A stretch of 64,000 nt of DNA, from contig NZ_JADEYH010000002.1 of NCBI RefSeq assembly GCF_017114865.1, positions 186,001 through 250,000 of the forward strand, written 5' to 3'. Position 1 is the stretch's first letter. The number at the start of each line of letters is the position of its first letter. The notes beneath the pieces were generated by a model. The model saw nothing but the letters and a program-made list of their open reading frames with translations, was not told where the DNA came from and ran no database searches. Shown here piece by piece: positions 1 through 8,886 of this stretch. The DNA comes from Streptomyces verrucosisporus (lineage in GTDB: Bacteria > Actinomycetota > Actinomycetes > Streptomycetales > Streptomycetaceae). The translations under genes were made by a program, and so were the position numbers.

Positions 1-1
1 G

Positions 2-781
2 CTGGCCGACCCCGGGCGTGCCGTGGTCGCCCTCGACTTCGACGGGACGATCGCGCCGATCGTCCCCGACCCCGACAGCGCCCGCGCCCACCCGGAGGCG
101 GTGCCTGTCCTCAGCGGGCTGGCGCCGCTGCTGCGGGCCGTCGTCATCGTCACCGGGCGCCCGGCCGCCACGGCCGCGCGCTACGGCGGCTTCACCGGGG
201 CGCCCGGCCTGGAGCACCTGGTGGTGCTCGGCGCGTACGGCGCGGAGCGCTGGGACGCGGCCACGGGCGAGACCCGCACCCCGCCGCCCCACCCGGGGGT
301 GGAGGCGGTACGCGCCGAACTGCCCGGTCTGCTGGAGAGGGCCGGGGCGCCGCAGGGCGTCAGGACCGAGGACAAGGGACGTGCGCTGGCCGTCCACACC
401 CGCCGGGCCGCCGACCCGCAGGGCGCCTTCGAGCTGCTGCGCGGTCCTCTGGCCGAGCTGGCCGGACGGCACGGGCTGGCCGTGGAGCCCGGCCGCCTGG
501 TGCTGGAGCTGCGGCCCCCGGGGATGGACAAGGGCATGGCCCTGACGGAGTTCCTTCGCGAGACGGGCGCCGCCTCGGTCCTCTACGGCGGCGACGACCT
601 GGGCGATCTGGCCGCCTACGACGCGGTGGACCGGCTGCGCGGCGAGGGCGTGCCCGGAATCCTGCTGTGCAGCGGCAGCGACGAGGTCACCGCGCTGGCC
701 GAACGGGCGGATCTGGTCGTGGACGGCCCTGCCGGGGTGGTGGGCCTGCTGGGCGCGCTGGCGGACGCGCTGGGGGCCTGA
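2..781 (+). CDS. otsB: Trehalose-6-phosphate phosphatase (5' end outside window)
   Basis: HAD-superfamily phosphatase that removes phosphate from trehalose 6-phosphate to give trehalose. The open frame runs in from the window edge and already reads LADPGRAVVALDFDGT, so the true start lies upstream. The catalytic DFDGT motif is about 12 residues in. A conserved Lys sits in GMDKGMAL and the Mg-binding motif is GGDDLGDLAAYDAV near the C-terminus, in the order expected of the family. The GTG at 23 falls inside motif I's strand and is unlikely to be the start. It is convergent with otsA, the synthase that makes its substrate. Confidence 0.93.
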   Translation: MADPGRAVVALDFDGTIAPIVPDPDSARAHPEAVPVLSGLAPLLRAVVIVTGRPAATAARYGGFTGAPGLEHLVVLGAYGAERWDAATGETRTPPPHPGVEAVRAELPGLLERAGAPQGVRTEDKGRALAVHTRRAADPQGAFELLRGPLAELAGRHGLAVEPGRLVLELRPPGMDKGMALTEFLRETGAASVLYGGDDLGDLAAYDAVDRLRGEGVPGILLCSGSDEVTALAERADLVVDGPAGVVGLLGALADALGA

Positions 782-846
782 CGGCCCCCGGGCCCCCGGG
801 CTCCCGGGCTCCCACGGGGCGCCGCCCGCCGGCCTGTTCCCGCGAA

Positions 847-874
847 CCGGCGGCGTCCCTCCGGACGCCGCCGG
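847..874. terminator. Hairpin terminator between convergent otsB and otsA
   Basis: A perfect 12-bp inverted repeat (CCGGCGGCGTCC and its complement) with a CTCC loop lies between the two converging 3' ends. No U-tract follows, which is usual for Streptomyces terminators. It could serve both genes. Confidence 0.6.
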
Positions 875-997
875 CCCGGTCCGCCGACCCGCCGCCGGTG
901 CCCGCGCGGACACCGGCCTCGGACACCGGTCTCAGACCCCGCCGGGGCCGCCACGGCCCCTTCCGGGCACGCCCGGATGCGGGCCGCCGGCCGGTGT

Positions 998-2470
998 TCA
1001 GTCGCGCAGCGCGTCCAGCTGGTCCAGGAACCACTTCGTGGGCGGCAGGGCAGTGGCCGCGGCGGCCAGGCGCTTGGTGCGCTCGGCGCGCTCGCCCGCG
1101 CCCATCGTCAGTGCCTGGTGCAGGGCGTCCGCCGTGGCGCCGATGTCGTAGGGGTTGACGGTGATGGCGTCCTCGGCCAGTTCGGCGAAGGCCCCCGCCT
1201 CGCGGGAGAGGACCAGCGCGCAGCCGCCGTCGGAGAGCACCGGGATCTCCTTGGCCACCAGGTTCATGCCGTCCCGGATCGGGTTGACCAGGGCGACGTC
1301 GGCCAGCCGGTAGGCCGCCAGGGAGCGCGCGAAGTCGTCCTTGAGGTGCAGCTCGACCGGCGTCCAGTCGCCCTCGCCGAACTCCGCGTTGATCCCCTCG
1401 GCGACGCGGGCGACCTCGTCGGTGTACTCGCGGTAGACCGCCAGGTCCTGCCGGGAGGGGTAGGCGAAGGCGACGTGCACGACCCGGCCGTGCCACTCGG
1501 GGCGGTCGGTCAGCAGCCGCCGGTAGGCGAGCAGGCCGCGGACGATGTTCTTGGACAGCTCGGTGCGGTCCACGCGCACGATCGCCCTGCGCGGCTCGCC
1601 GTCGGGCCCGCGGCCGATCTGCTCGCGCAGCAGCGCGATCCGGTCCTCCACATCCGGCCGCCGGGAGCGCTCGCGCAGGAACTCGGCGTCGGCGCCCAGG
1701 CCGTGGACGCCTATGCGAGTCTGCCGGCCCTCGTGGGTGACGATCATCTCGTCGCCGCCGTCGGCCACGGAGACCTGCGCGCCCAGCAGCTTCACACAGC
1801 AGTCGGTGAAGGCGCCTGCCCAGCGCCGGGTGAGGAAGGCGGCCCGGTCGGCGCCCAGGATGCCGCGCAGCACCTCGGCGGCCACCCCGCCGTCCGGGTC
1901 GTCCGGCAGCATCCGGAAGTAGTCCGGCGGCGCCCAGGGGGTGTGGGAGAAGTGGCCGATGCGCAGGTCGGGCCGCCGCTCGCGCAGCATGGCCGGGACG
2001 AGGGTGAGGTGGTAGTCCTGCACGAGGACGGCCGCGCCCTCGGCGGCCTCCTGGGCCAGCGCGTCGGCGAACGCCGCGTTGTAGGCCTCGTAGGAGCGCC
2101 ACTGCCGCTCGAAGTCCGCGTCGAAGACGGGCTCGGTCGGGGTCTGATAGAGCATGTGGTGGACGAACCACAGCACGGAGTTGGCGATGCCGTTGTAGGC
2201 GTCCGCGAAGACGTCGGGCGCGATGTCGAGCATCCGCACCTGCTGGCCGCCGGTGTCCGCCGGATCCAGCTCGCCGCCCGTGCGGCGCACCGCCTCGCGG
2301 TCGCCCTCGCCCAGTGCCGCGCAGACCCACACCGCGTCGCCCTTGACGGCCGACAGGCCGGAGACCAGCCCGCCGCCGCCGCGTTTGACGGTCAGCTCGC
2401 CCCCCTCGCCGAGCGTGTGGGAGACGGGGCCGCGGTTGGAGGCGACGAGTACCTGGTGCCGAGTGACCAT
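998..2470 (-). CDS. otsA: Alpha,alpha-trehalose-phosphate synthase (UDP/ADP-glucose-forming)
   Basis: GT20 glycosyltransferase of 490 residues that makes trehalose 6-phosphate from a nucleotide-glucose and glucose 6-phosphate in the cytoplasm. Family signatures are visible in order: SNRGPV and GGGGLVSGL at the N-terminus, VQDYHLTLVPAMLR in the N-terminal Rossmann half, and DGMNLVAKE in the C-terminal nucleotide-binding half. The start is the ATG at 2470. No Shine-Dalgarno precedes it and a promoter sits immediately upstream, so the mRNA is probably leaderless. It is convergent with otsB, so the two trehalose genes are neighbours but not one operon. Confidence 0.95.
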   Translation of the reverse strand: MVTRHQVLVASNRGPVSHTLGEGGELTVKRGGGGLVSGLSAVKGDAVWVCAALGEGDREAVRRTGGELDPADTGGQQVRMLDIAPDVFADAYNGIANSVLWFVHHMLYQTPTEPVFDADFERQWRSYEAYNAAFADALAQEAAEGAAVLVQDYHLTLVPAMLRERRPDLRIGHFSHTPWAPPDYFRMLPDDPDGGVAAEVLRGILGADRAAFLTRRWAGAFTDCCVKLLGAQVSVADGGDEMIVTHEGRQTRIGVHGLGADAEFLRERSRRPDVEDRIALLREQIGRGPDGEPRRAIVRVDRTELSKNIVRGLLAYRRLLTDRPEWHGRVVHVAFAYPSRQDLAVYREYTDEVARVAEGINAEFGEGDWTPVELHLKDDFARSLAAYRLADVALVNPIRDGMNLVAKEIPVLSDGGCALVLSREAGAFAELAEDAITVNPYDIGATADALHQALTMGAGERAERTKRLAAAATALPPTKWFLDQLDALRD

Positions 2471-2476
2471 GAGCGG

Positions 2477-2511
2477 AACCTAGCCGCTGTCCGTACCGCT
2501 CAAACGTACGG
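2477..2511 (-). promoter_or_regulatory. Probable leaderless otsA promoter with inverted repeat
   Basis: Reading on the minus strand, TTGAGC (2503-2498) and TAGGTT (2482-2477) form a -35/-10 pair with a short 15-nt spacer. This puts transcription start at about 2470, on the otsA ATG. An inverted repeat, CCGTAC/GTACGG with a 9-nt gap (2491-2496 and 2506-2511), overlaps the -35 and could be an operator. The promoter call rests on pattern matching only. Confidence 0.45.
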
Positions 2512-2728
2512 TTCTCGTCACACGGAGTCCGGGGGCCCGGTGGGCCTGCGGCGCCGGGGAGGCCGTGGAGGCCGGGCCGGGGCGCACGGGCATGGCGCGC
2601 ACGCGGCGCGCGCATGAGGGAGCCTCCGTACCGGGCGGGTACGGGAGCGGCTGGAACGGCGCGCGCCGGGCCGGGTGTGCTTCACCGGCGCGCGCCGGGC
2701 CGGGGTCCCCCTCCAGGGCCTGCGGCCC

Positions 2729-3688
2729 TCAGGCCGCCGTACGGCGGGCGGTGTACTCGGGGACGGTGCACATCGGCGGACGCTCCTCGGTGTCCACCGG
2801 GTGGGTGTGCGGGACGAAACCGCCCCCGGGCACCCGCTCGAACTGCGTGAGCACCGGGCGTATCAGCGGGCCGCGCGCCTGCCGTACGTGGGCGGTGCGG
2901 TGTATCGCCGCGGCCATCCGCCCCAGCGCCAGCCCGTCCTGGTTGCGGTGCCTGCGCACACCGACGTCGACCTGCGCGAGCGCGTCGAGCCCCACGGTGT
3001 GCAGCGCGTCCACCAGCAGGCCCAGCTCGACGCCGTAGCCGACGGGGAAGCTGAGCCGCTCCAGCAGGGAGCGCCGTGCCGCGTACTCGCCGCCCAGCGG
3101 CTGGACGAAGCCCGCCAGCCGCGGCCAGTGCAGGTTGAGCAGGGGGCGGGCGACCAGCTCGGTGACCCGGCCGCCGCCGGCCGGGCTGTCGCCGATGGCG
3201 CGGTCGTACATCGCCTTGACCATCGCCAGGTCCGGGTCGGTCAGCAGCGGCCCGACGATGCCCGACACGAACGTGGTGTCGAACTCCCGCAGGTCCGCGT
3301 CGACGAAGCAGACGATCTCGCCGCTGGTGGCCAGCAGCGACCGCCACAGCACCTCGCCCTTGCCCGGCACCGTGGGCAGCCGGGGCAGCACCTCGTCGCG
3401 GTGCACCACCTTCGCGCCCGCGGCGGCCGCCACCTCGGAGGTGCGGTCGGTGGAACCGGAGTCCACCACCACCAGTTCGTCGACCAGTGGCATGTCGTCG
3501 GTCATCAGTCCGCGGCGGATGGCGGCGACTATGTCGCCGACCGTCGCCTCCTCGTTCAGCGCCGGAAGCACCACGCTCACGCTGCCCGCCGGTCCGGCGG
3601 CCCGCTTGGCGGCCAGCAGCCGGTGCAGCGGGCGTTCGGCAGCGCTCCATGAGCGTCGTTCCAGCCAGTGGTCGACCTCATCCAGCAC
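2729..3688 (-). CDS. gpgS: Glucosyl-3-phosphoglycerate synthase
   Basis: GT-A fold glycosyltransferase of 319 residues. The family transfers glucose from a nucleotide sugar to 3-phosphoglycerate, the first step toward glucosylglycerate and, in mycobacteria, methylglucose lipopolysaccharides. Visible features are VSVVLPALNEEATVG near the N-terminus, VVDSGSTDRT, and the metal-binding DADLREFD. I chose the GTG at 3688 (protein begins MLDEVDHWLERRSW) because a good AGGGAGG ribosome-binding site lies 5 nt upstream. An in-frame GTG at 3718 would start inside a tandem-repeat tract and lacks such a site. It is divergent from the threonine-synthase operon. Confidence 0.9.
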   Translation of the reverse strand: MLDEVDHWLERRSWSAAERPLHRLLAAKRAAGPAGSVSVVLPALNEEATVGDIVAAIRRGLMTDDMPLVDELVVVDSGSTDRTSEVAAAAGAKVVHRDEVLPRLPTVPGKGEVLWRSLLATSGEIVCFVDADLREFDTTFVSGIVGPLLTDPDLAMVKAMYDRAIGDSPAGGGRVTELVARPLLNLHWPRLAGFVQPLGGEYAARRSLLERLSFPVGYGVELGLLVDALHTVGLDALAQVDVGVRRHRNQDGLALGRMAAAIHRTAHVRQARGPLIRPVLTQFERVPGGGFVPHTHPVDTEERPPMCTVPEYTARRTAA

Positions 3689-3700
3689 GTGTGCCTCCCT

Positions 3701-3780
3701 GTCCTTGACGGTCCTCACCGGTCCTCACCGGTCCTCACCGGTTTCCGCCGGTTTCCGCCGGTTCTCGACGGTTCTCGCGG
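3701..3780. repeat. Eight head-to-tail 10-bp repeats upstream of gpgS
   Basis: Eight contiguous decamers of the form GT(C/T)(C/T)T(C)NNCG are visible: GTCCTTGACG, GTCCTCACCG three times, GTTTCCGCCG twice, GTTCTCGACG and GTTCTCGCGG. More degenerate copies continue to about 3830. The array begins just beyond the gpgS ribosome-binding site, so it lies in that gene's 5' leader or promoter. Confidence 0.85.
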
Positions 3781-4186
3781 TCCCGGCATTCCCGGTCGCC
3801 CCGGTGTTCCCGGTGGCCCCGCCGTCCCGGCGGTCCCAGGCATTCTGCGGGACCGGAGTCGCCCGGGTGATCTCGGCGTGTCTCCTGCTGTCGGCCGTGG
3901 TGCGGGCCGTGGTGCCGGCCGGGAGTGCCGGCCGTGGTCGGACCGTGGTTGCCCGCCACCGGCCGTCCATGCCCGGTACCGGGCATGTTTCCGGGGGATT
4001 TGCCCGGGCCCGCCTTCCGGAGGGCGCCGGTGTCGTCCCCGTGTGCCTCTCGTCTCGCGGTTCGGACGGCCGGCCTTGCGGCCAAGGGCTTCGGTTACAG
4101 TCTTGGACGACGCACGGGAGTTCCGCATCTCGGGGATCCCGTCGTGCACAAACGCACCGGTCAGGGTATTGGCCGGTGCCATAGAG

Positions 4187-4325
4187 CTCATCCAGAGGGG
4201 CAGAGGGAACGGCCCGTTGAAGCCCCGGCAACCCTCCCGCCGGCACTCGTCGACAACAGTCCGAGGCCACGGTGGGGAAGGTGCCAATTCCGGCCTGCGG
4301 CGAAGGGCGTCGCGGGGAAGATGAG
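4187..4325 (+). promoter_or_regulatory. SAM-I (S-box) riboswitch
   Basis: All hallmark segments are present in order. P1 pairs CTCATC (4187-4192) with GATGAG (4320-4325). The P2/kink-turn core reads AGAGGGGCAGAGGGAACGG then CCCGTTGAAGCCCCGGCAACC. The P3 side carries GGTGCCAATTCC, followed by a P4-like hairpin before P1 closes. The P1 3' strand runs directly into the likely Shine-Dalgarno (AGGAGAAAGG) of the next gene, so SAM binding could block translation by burying it. A possible promoter lies near 4076-4101 (TTGCGG, TACAGT), but its 14-nt spacing is poor. Confidence 0.9.
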
Positions 4326-4345
4326 GAGAAAGGGCCTCGCCGACC

Positions 4346-5626
4346 ATGGCTGTGCAGACTGTTGCAACTGACACCGACCTTTCGCTCGGCCCCGCCGTGG
4401 CGCTCTCCTGCCGCGAATGCGGTGAGCGTTTCCCGCTCGGGCCGATCTTCGCCTGCGAGGCGTGTTTCGGTCCCCTGGAGATCGCGTACGACCTGCCCGG
4501 GGGTGACCCGGAGGAGCTGCGGAAGCGGATCGAGGCCGGCCCGGACAGCATCTGGCGCTACGCCCCGCTGCTGCCGGTCCCGGCCGACGTGGCGGACAAG
4601 CCGAATCTGAACCCGGGCTTCACCAGGCTGGTCAAGGCCGACAACCTCGCCCGGGAGCTGGGCGTCACCGGCGGCCTGTACGTCAAGGACGACTCCGGCA
4701 ACCCCACGCACTCCTTCAAGGACCGGGTGGTGGCCATCGCCGTCGAGGCCGCCCGGGCCTTCGGCTTCACCACCCTGTCGTGCTCCTCCACCGGCAACCT
4801 CGCCGGCGCGGTCGGGGCCGCGGCGGCCCGCGCGGGCCTGCGCTCGTGCGTGTTCATCCCGCACGACCTGGAGCAGGGCAAGGTCGTCATGGCCGCGGTC
4901 TACGGCGGCGACCTGGTGGGCATCGAGGGCACCTACGACGACGTGAACCGCTTCTGCTCGGAGCTGATCGGGGATCCGATCGGCGAGGGCTGGGGCTTCG
5001 TCAACGTCAATCTCCGCCCGTACTACGCGGAGGGTTCCAAGACCCTGGCGTACGAGATCTGCGAGCAGCTCGGCTGGCGGCTGCCGGACCAGCTCGTCGT
5101 CCCGATCGCCTCCGGCTCCCAGCTCACCAAGATCGACAAGGGGCTGCGCGAGCTGATCGCCCTGGGGCTGGTCGAGGACCGCCCCTACAAGATCTTCGGC
5201 GCCCAGGCCGAGGGCTGCTCGCCGGTGGCGCGGGCCTTCAAGGACGGCCACGACGTGGTGCGGCCGGTGAAGCCGGACACCATCGCCAAGTCGCTGGCCA
5301 TCGGCAACCCGGCGGACGGCCCGTACGTGCTGGACATCGCCCGCCGCACCGGCGGCGCGGTGGAGGACGTGAACGACGGGCAGATCGTCGACGCGATCAA
5401 ACTGCTGGCCCGCACCGAGGGCGTCTTCGCCGAGACCGCGGGCGGCGTGACCGTCGGCGTGACGAGGAAGCTGATCGAGGCCGGTGTGCTCGACCCGTCC
5501 CTGACCACCGTCGTCCTCAACACCGGCGACGGCCTCAAGACCCTGGACGCGGTGGCGCCGACCACCGGACCGTCCGCGATCATCCGTCCCAACCTGGACT
5601 CCTTCCGAAAGGCTGGCCTGGCATGA
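4346..5626 (+). CDS. thrC: Threonine-synthase-family PLP enzyme (candidate O-phosphohomoserine-dependent homocysteine synthase)
   Basis: Fold-type II PLP enzyme of 426 residues. The N-terminus carries a two-CXXC knuckle (CRECGERF then CEACFG). The PLP lysine is in SGNPTHSFKDR, and later motifs (SCSSTGNLAGA, VVLNTGDGLK) fit threonine synthase. Conventional activity converts O-phosphohomoserine to threonine. The context is unusual: a SAM riboswitch controls it and it is translationally coupled (ATGA) to a ThiS/MoaD-like sulphur carrier. Threonine synthesis is not normally SAM-controlled. I therefore infer it may instead, or also, make homocysteine from O-phosphohomoserine with a protein thiocarboxylate as sulphur donor. 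I recall a report of such a methionine route in Streptomyces but cannot verify it here. Confidence 0.9.
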   Translation: MAVQTVATDTDLSLGPAVALSCRECGERFPLGPIFACEACFGPLEIAYDLPGGDPEELRKRIEAGPDSIWRYAPLLPVPADVADKPNLNPGFTRLVKADNLARELGVTGGLYVKDDSGNPTHSFKDRVVAIAVEAARAFGFTTLSCSSTGNLAGAVGAAAARAGLRSCVFIPHDLEQGKVVMAAVYGGDLVGIEGTYDDVNRFCSELIGDPIGEGWGFVNVNLRPYYAEGSKTLAYEICEQLGWRLPDQLVVPIASGSQLTKIDKGLRELIALGLVEDRPYKIFGAQAEGCSPVARAFKDGHDVVRPVKPDTIAKSLAIGNPADGPYVLDIARRTGGAVEDVNDGQIVDAIKLLARTEGVFAETAGGVTVGVTRKLIEAGVLDPSLTTVVLNTGDGLKTLDAVAPTTGPSAIIRPNLDSFRKAGLA

Positions 5627-5901
5627 GCGTCACCGTCCGAATCCCGACCATCCTGCGCACCTACACCGGCGGCCGGGCCGAGGTGCCCGCCGAGGGCGCC
5701 ACGCTCGCCGAGGTCATCGCGGACCTGGAGAAGAACCACCAGGGCATCTCGGCCCGGGTGCTGGACGACTCCGGCAAGCTGCGCCGCTTCGTGAACGTCT
5801 ACGTCGACGACGACGACGTCCGCTTCGCCGACGGTCTGGGGACGCCGACGCCGGAAGGCTCGGGCGTCTCCATCATCCCGGCCGTCGCGGGCGGCTGCTG
5901 A
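5623..5901 (+). CDS. MoaD/ThiS-family ubiquitin-like sulphur carrier
   Basis: A 92-residue beta-grasp protein. Family members are activated at a C-terminal Gly-Gly to a thiocarboxylate that donates sulphur. The sequence matches the CysO/MoaD branch: TLRTYTGG-type start, a charged central helix (EVIADLEKNHQG), and a tail reading IIPAVAGGC. The terminal Cys after GG means the protein is not immediately competent. Known carriers with such extensions are trimmed by a JAMM/Mec-type protease. The ATG overlaps the stop of the preceding gene, so the two proteins are probably made in fixed ratio and share SAM-riboswitch control. Confidence 0.88.
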   Translation: MSVTVRIPTILRTYTGGRAEVPAEGATLAEVIADLEKNHQGISARVLDDSGKLRRFVNVYVDDDDVRFADGLGTPTPEGSGVSIIPAVAGGC

Positions 5902-5947
5902 CCGGTCGGCCGCCGGCCGGGCGGGTCTTCGGCGCGGCACGTGCCAC

Positions 5948-6007
5948 CGCGTGCGGGCGGCCCCGCGCTCCCTCCCGTACGGAGGGGCGCGGGGCCGCCC
6001 GCACGCG
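5948..6007. terminator. Very long hairpin terminator of the thrC-moaD operon
   Basis: A perfect 21-bp stem (5948-5968 with 5987-6007) is topped by a further CCCTCC/GGAGGG stem. It begins 46 nt after the sulphur-carrier stop and is the strongest inverted repeat nearby, so it almost certainly ends this transcript. Confidence 0.85.
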
Positions 6008-6044
6008 CGCTCCAGGGGGAGGGCGTGTACCACGGACAGAAAAC

Positions 6045-6081
6045 GGAATTGGTAATTCCGGCCCTTGGGGAGCGGTAGAGT
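6045..6081 (+). promoter_or_regulatory. Probable cold-shock gene promoter with palindrome
   Basis: TAGAGT (6076-6081) is a good -10. The perfect inverted repeat GGAATT-GGT-AATTCC (6045-6059) covers the expected -35 position, suggesting an operator or activator site. No consensus -35 is seen at 17-18 nt; TTGGTA is 21 nt away. Confidence 0.4.
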
Positions 6082-6404
6082 GAGCATGCCTCCCCCCAAG
6101 TGCGCACTTCGGCGCCCATGAGAACGCGACAACTTGTGCCCGGATTTACCGAGTGAATTGTCGTGTCGGTCCGCTATGCCCGGCCCGAGTTGCCCCGCTT
6201 TCCCTCCGTTCATGTGCTTATCGGCAATCCGGCGTGACCGGAATTCTCGTCCGACAGGCCTGTTGCGGAGGGCGTCTGCCCAGATACATTCAGCCGCGGT
6301 CGACGCGTTCCGGCGCACGCCGCCCCCTCTCGCCGGGGGGTGGTGACTGACCCGGGTCCGCGGAGCGCGGGCTCGCGCAAGGGCCGGCAATAGGGGAGTT
6401 AGGA
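6082..6404 (+). other. Long untranslated leader of the cold-shock gene
   Basis: About 320 bases with no credible gene separate the candidate promoter from the cold-shock ATG. It is locally less GC-rich than its surroundings (e.g. around 6130-6250). Long 5' leaders are usual on cold-shock mRNAs, where they act as temperature-sensitive structures. I did not identify a specific fold. Confidence 0.4.
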
Positions 6405-6608
6405 ATGGCTCAAGGCACCGTCAAGTGGTTCAACGCGGAGAAGGGATACGGCTTCATCGCGGTCGACGGTGGGGCGGACGTGTTCGTCCACTACAGCGCG
6501 ATCCAGATGGACGGATACCGCACCCTTGAGGAAGGGCAGCGGGTCGAGTTCGAGATCTCGCAGGGCCAGAAGGGCCCGCAGGCGGACATGGTCCGCGTGA
6601 CGGCCTGA
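6405..6608 (+). CDS. Cold-shock protein, CspA family
   Basis: A 67-residue single-domain nucleic-acid chaperone, the standard length for the family. RNP1 (KGYGFI) and RNP2 (VFVHYSAI) are both intact, following the invariant GTVKWFN start. It binds single-stranded RNA/DNA in the cytoplasm. A GGGGAGTTAGGA ribosome-binding region precedes the ATG. It is monocistronic: a long leader precedes it and a strong terminator follows. Confidence 0.97.
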   Translation: MAQGTVKWFNAEKGYGFIAVDGGADVFVHYSAIQMDGYRTLEEGQRVEFEISQGQKGPQADMVRVTA

Positions 6609-6652
6609 AGCGCCGGACACACGCACCACGACGCACACCAGCAGTAGACGGC

Positions 6653-6694
6653 ACAGCAGGGCCCGCGTCCCGGCAGGGACGCGGGCCCTGCTGT
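6653..6694. terminator. Terminator after the cold-shock gene
   Basis: A perfect 19-bp stem (6653-6671 with 6676-6694) with a GGCA loop is followed by GTG. It insulates groEL2 from the cold-shock gene. Confidence 0.88.
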
Positions 6695-6788
6695 TGTGCG
6701 CCCGCGCGCCGGAGCGGGCCCGCGGTCCCGTCCGCGCCCCGTGTCCGTGTCCGTGCCGCCGGGTACGGGCACGCGGAACACCTGCGCG

Positions 6789-6818
6789 CTTGCACTCGGA
6801 GGGGTCGAGTGCTAATCA
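6789..6818 (+). promoter_or_regulatory. groEL2 promoter overlapped by CIRCE operator 1
   Basis: TTGCAC (6790-6795) and TAATCA (6813-6818) are spaced 17 nt apart. The same bases form a CIRCE element, CTTGCACTC-N9-GAGTGCTAA (6789-6815), the binding site of the heat-shock repressor HrcA. HrcA bound here would cover both promoter boxes. Confidence 0.88.
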
Positions 6819-6824
6819 TTGGCG

Positions 6825-8633
<1,809 letters not shown>

Positions 8634-8686
8634 TCCGCCCCGCGGATCGGTGGTTCCCACCGGGCGCGTACCGCGCGCACGGTGAC

Positions 8687-8718
8687 GAGGGCGGCACCCC
8701 GCAAGGGGTGCCGCCCTC
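8687..8718. terminator. groEL2 terminator
   Basis: A perfect 14-bp stem (GAGGGCGGCACCCC and complement) with a GCAA tetraloop lies 50 nt after the groEL2 stop codon. Confidence 0.9.
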
Positions 8719-8886
8719 CCGCTATGTCCAGGATGTGAGATTTGGCACCGCGTCGCGGCCTGCCCCGGGGACGGCGCACCGGATAGCCTCCCGTGGGCCG
8801 CGTACGGGCGATCCCCTCCCGCGGCGCCTTCACTCTGTTTCCAGAGCCGAACCCACCCCACACGACTCCTGGACGGCACCTACGCG

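Noticed and set aside
3701..3780. CRISPR array
   Set aside because: The units are 10 bp and contiguous, with no spacers and no cas genes.
4187..4325. Calling the aptamer SAM-IV (also common in actinobacteria)
   Set aside because: The P2 kink-turn-like segment, the P4-like hairpin between the GGTGCCAATTCC core and P1, and closure by P1 fit SAM-I better. A covariance-model search would settle it.
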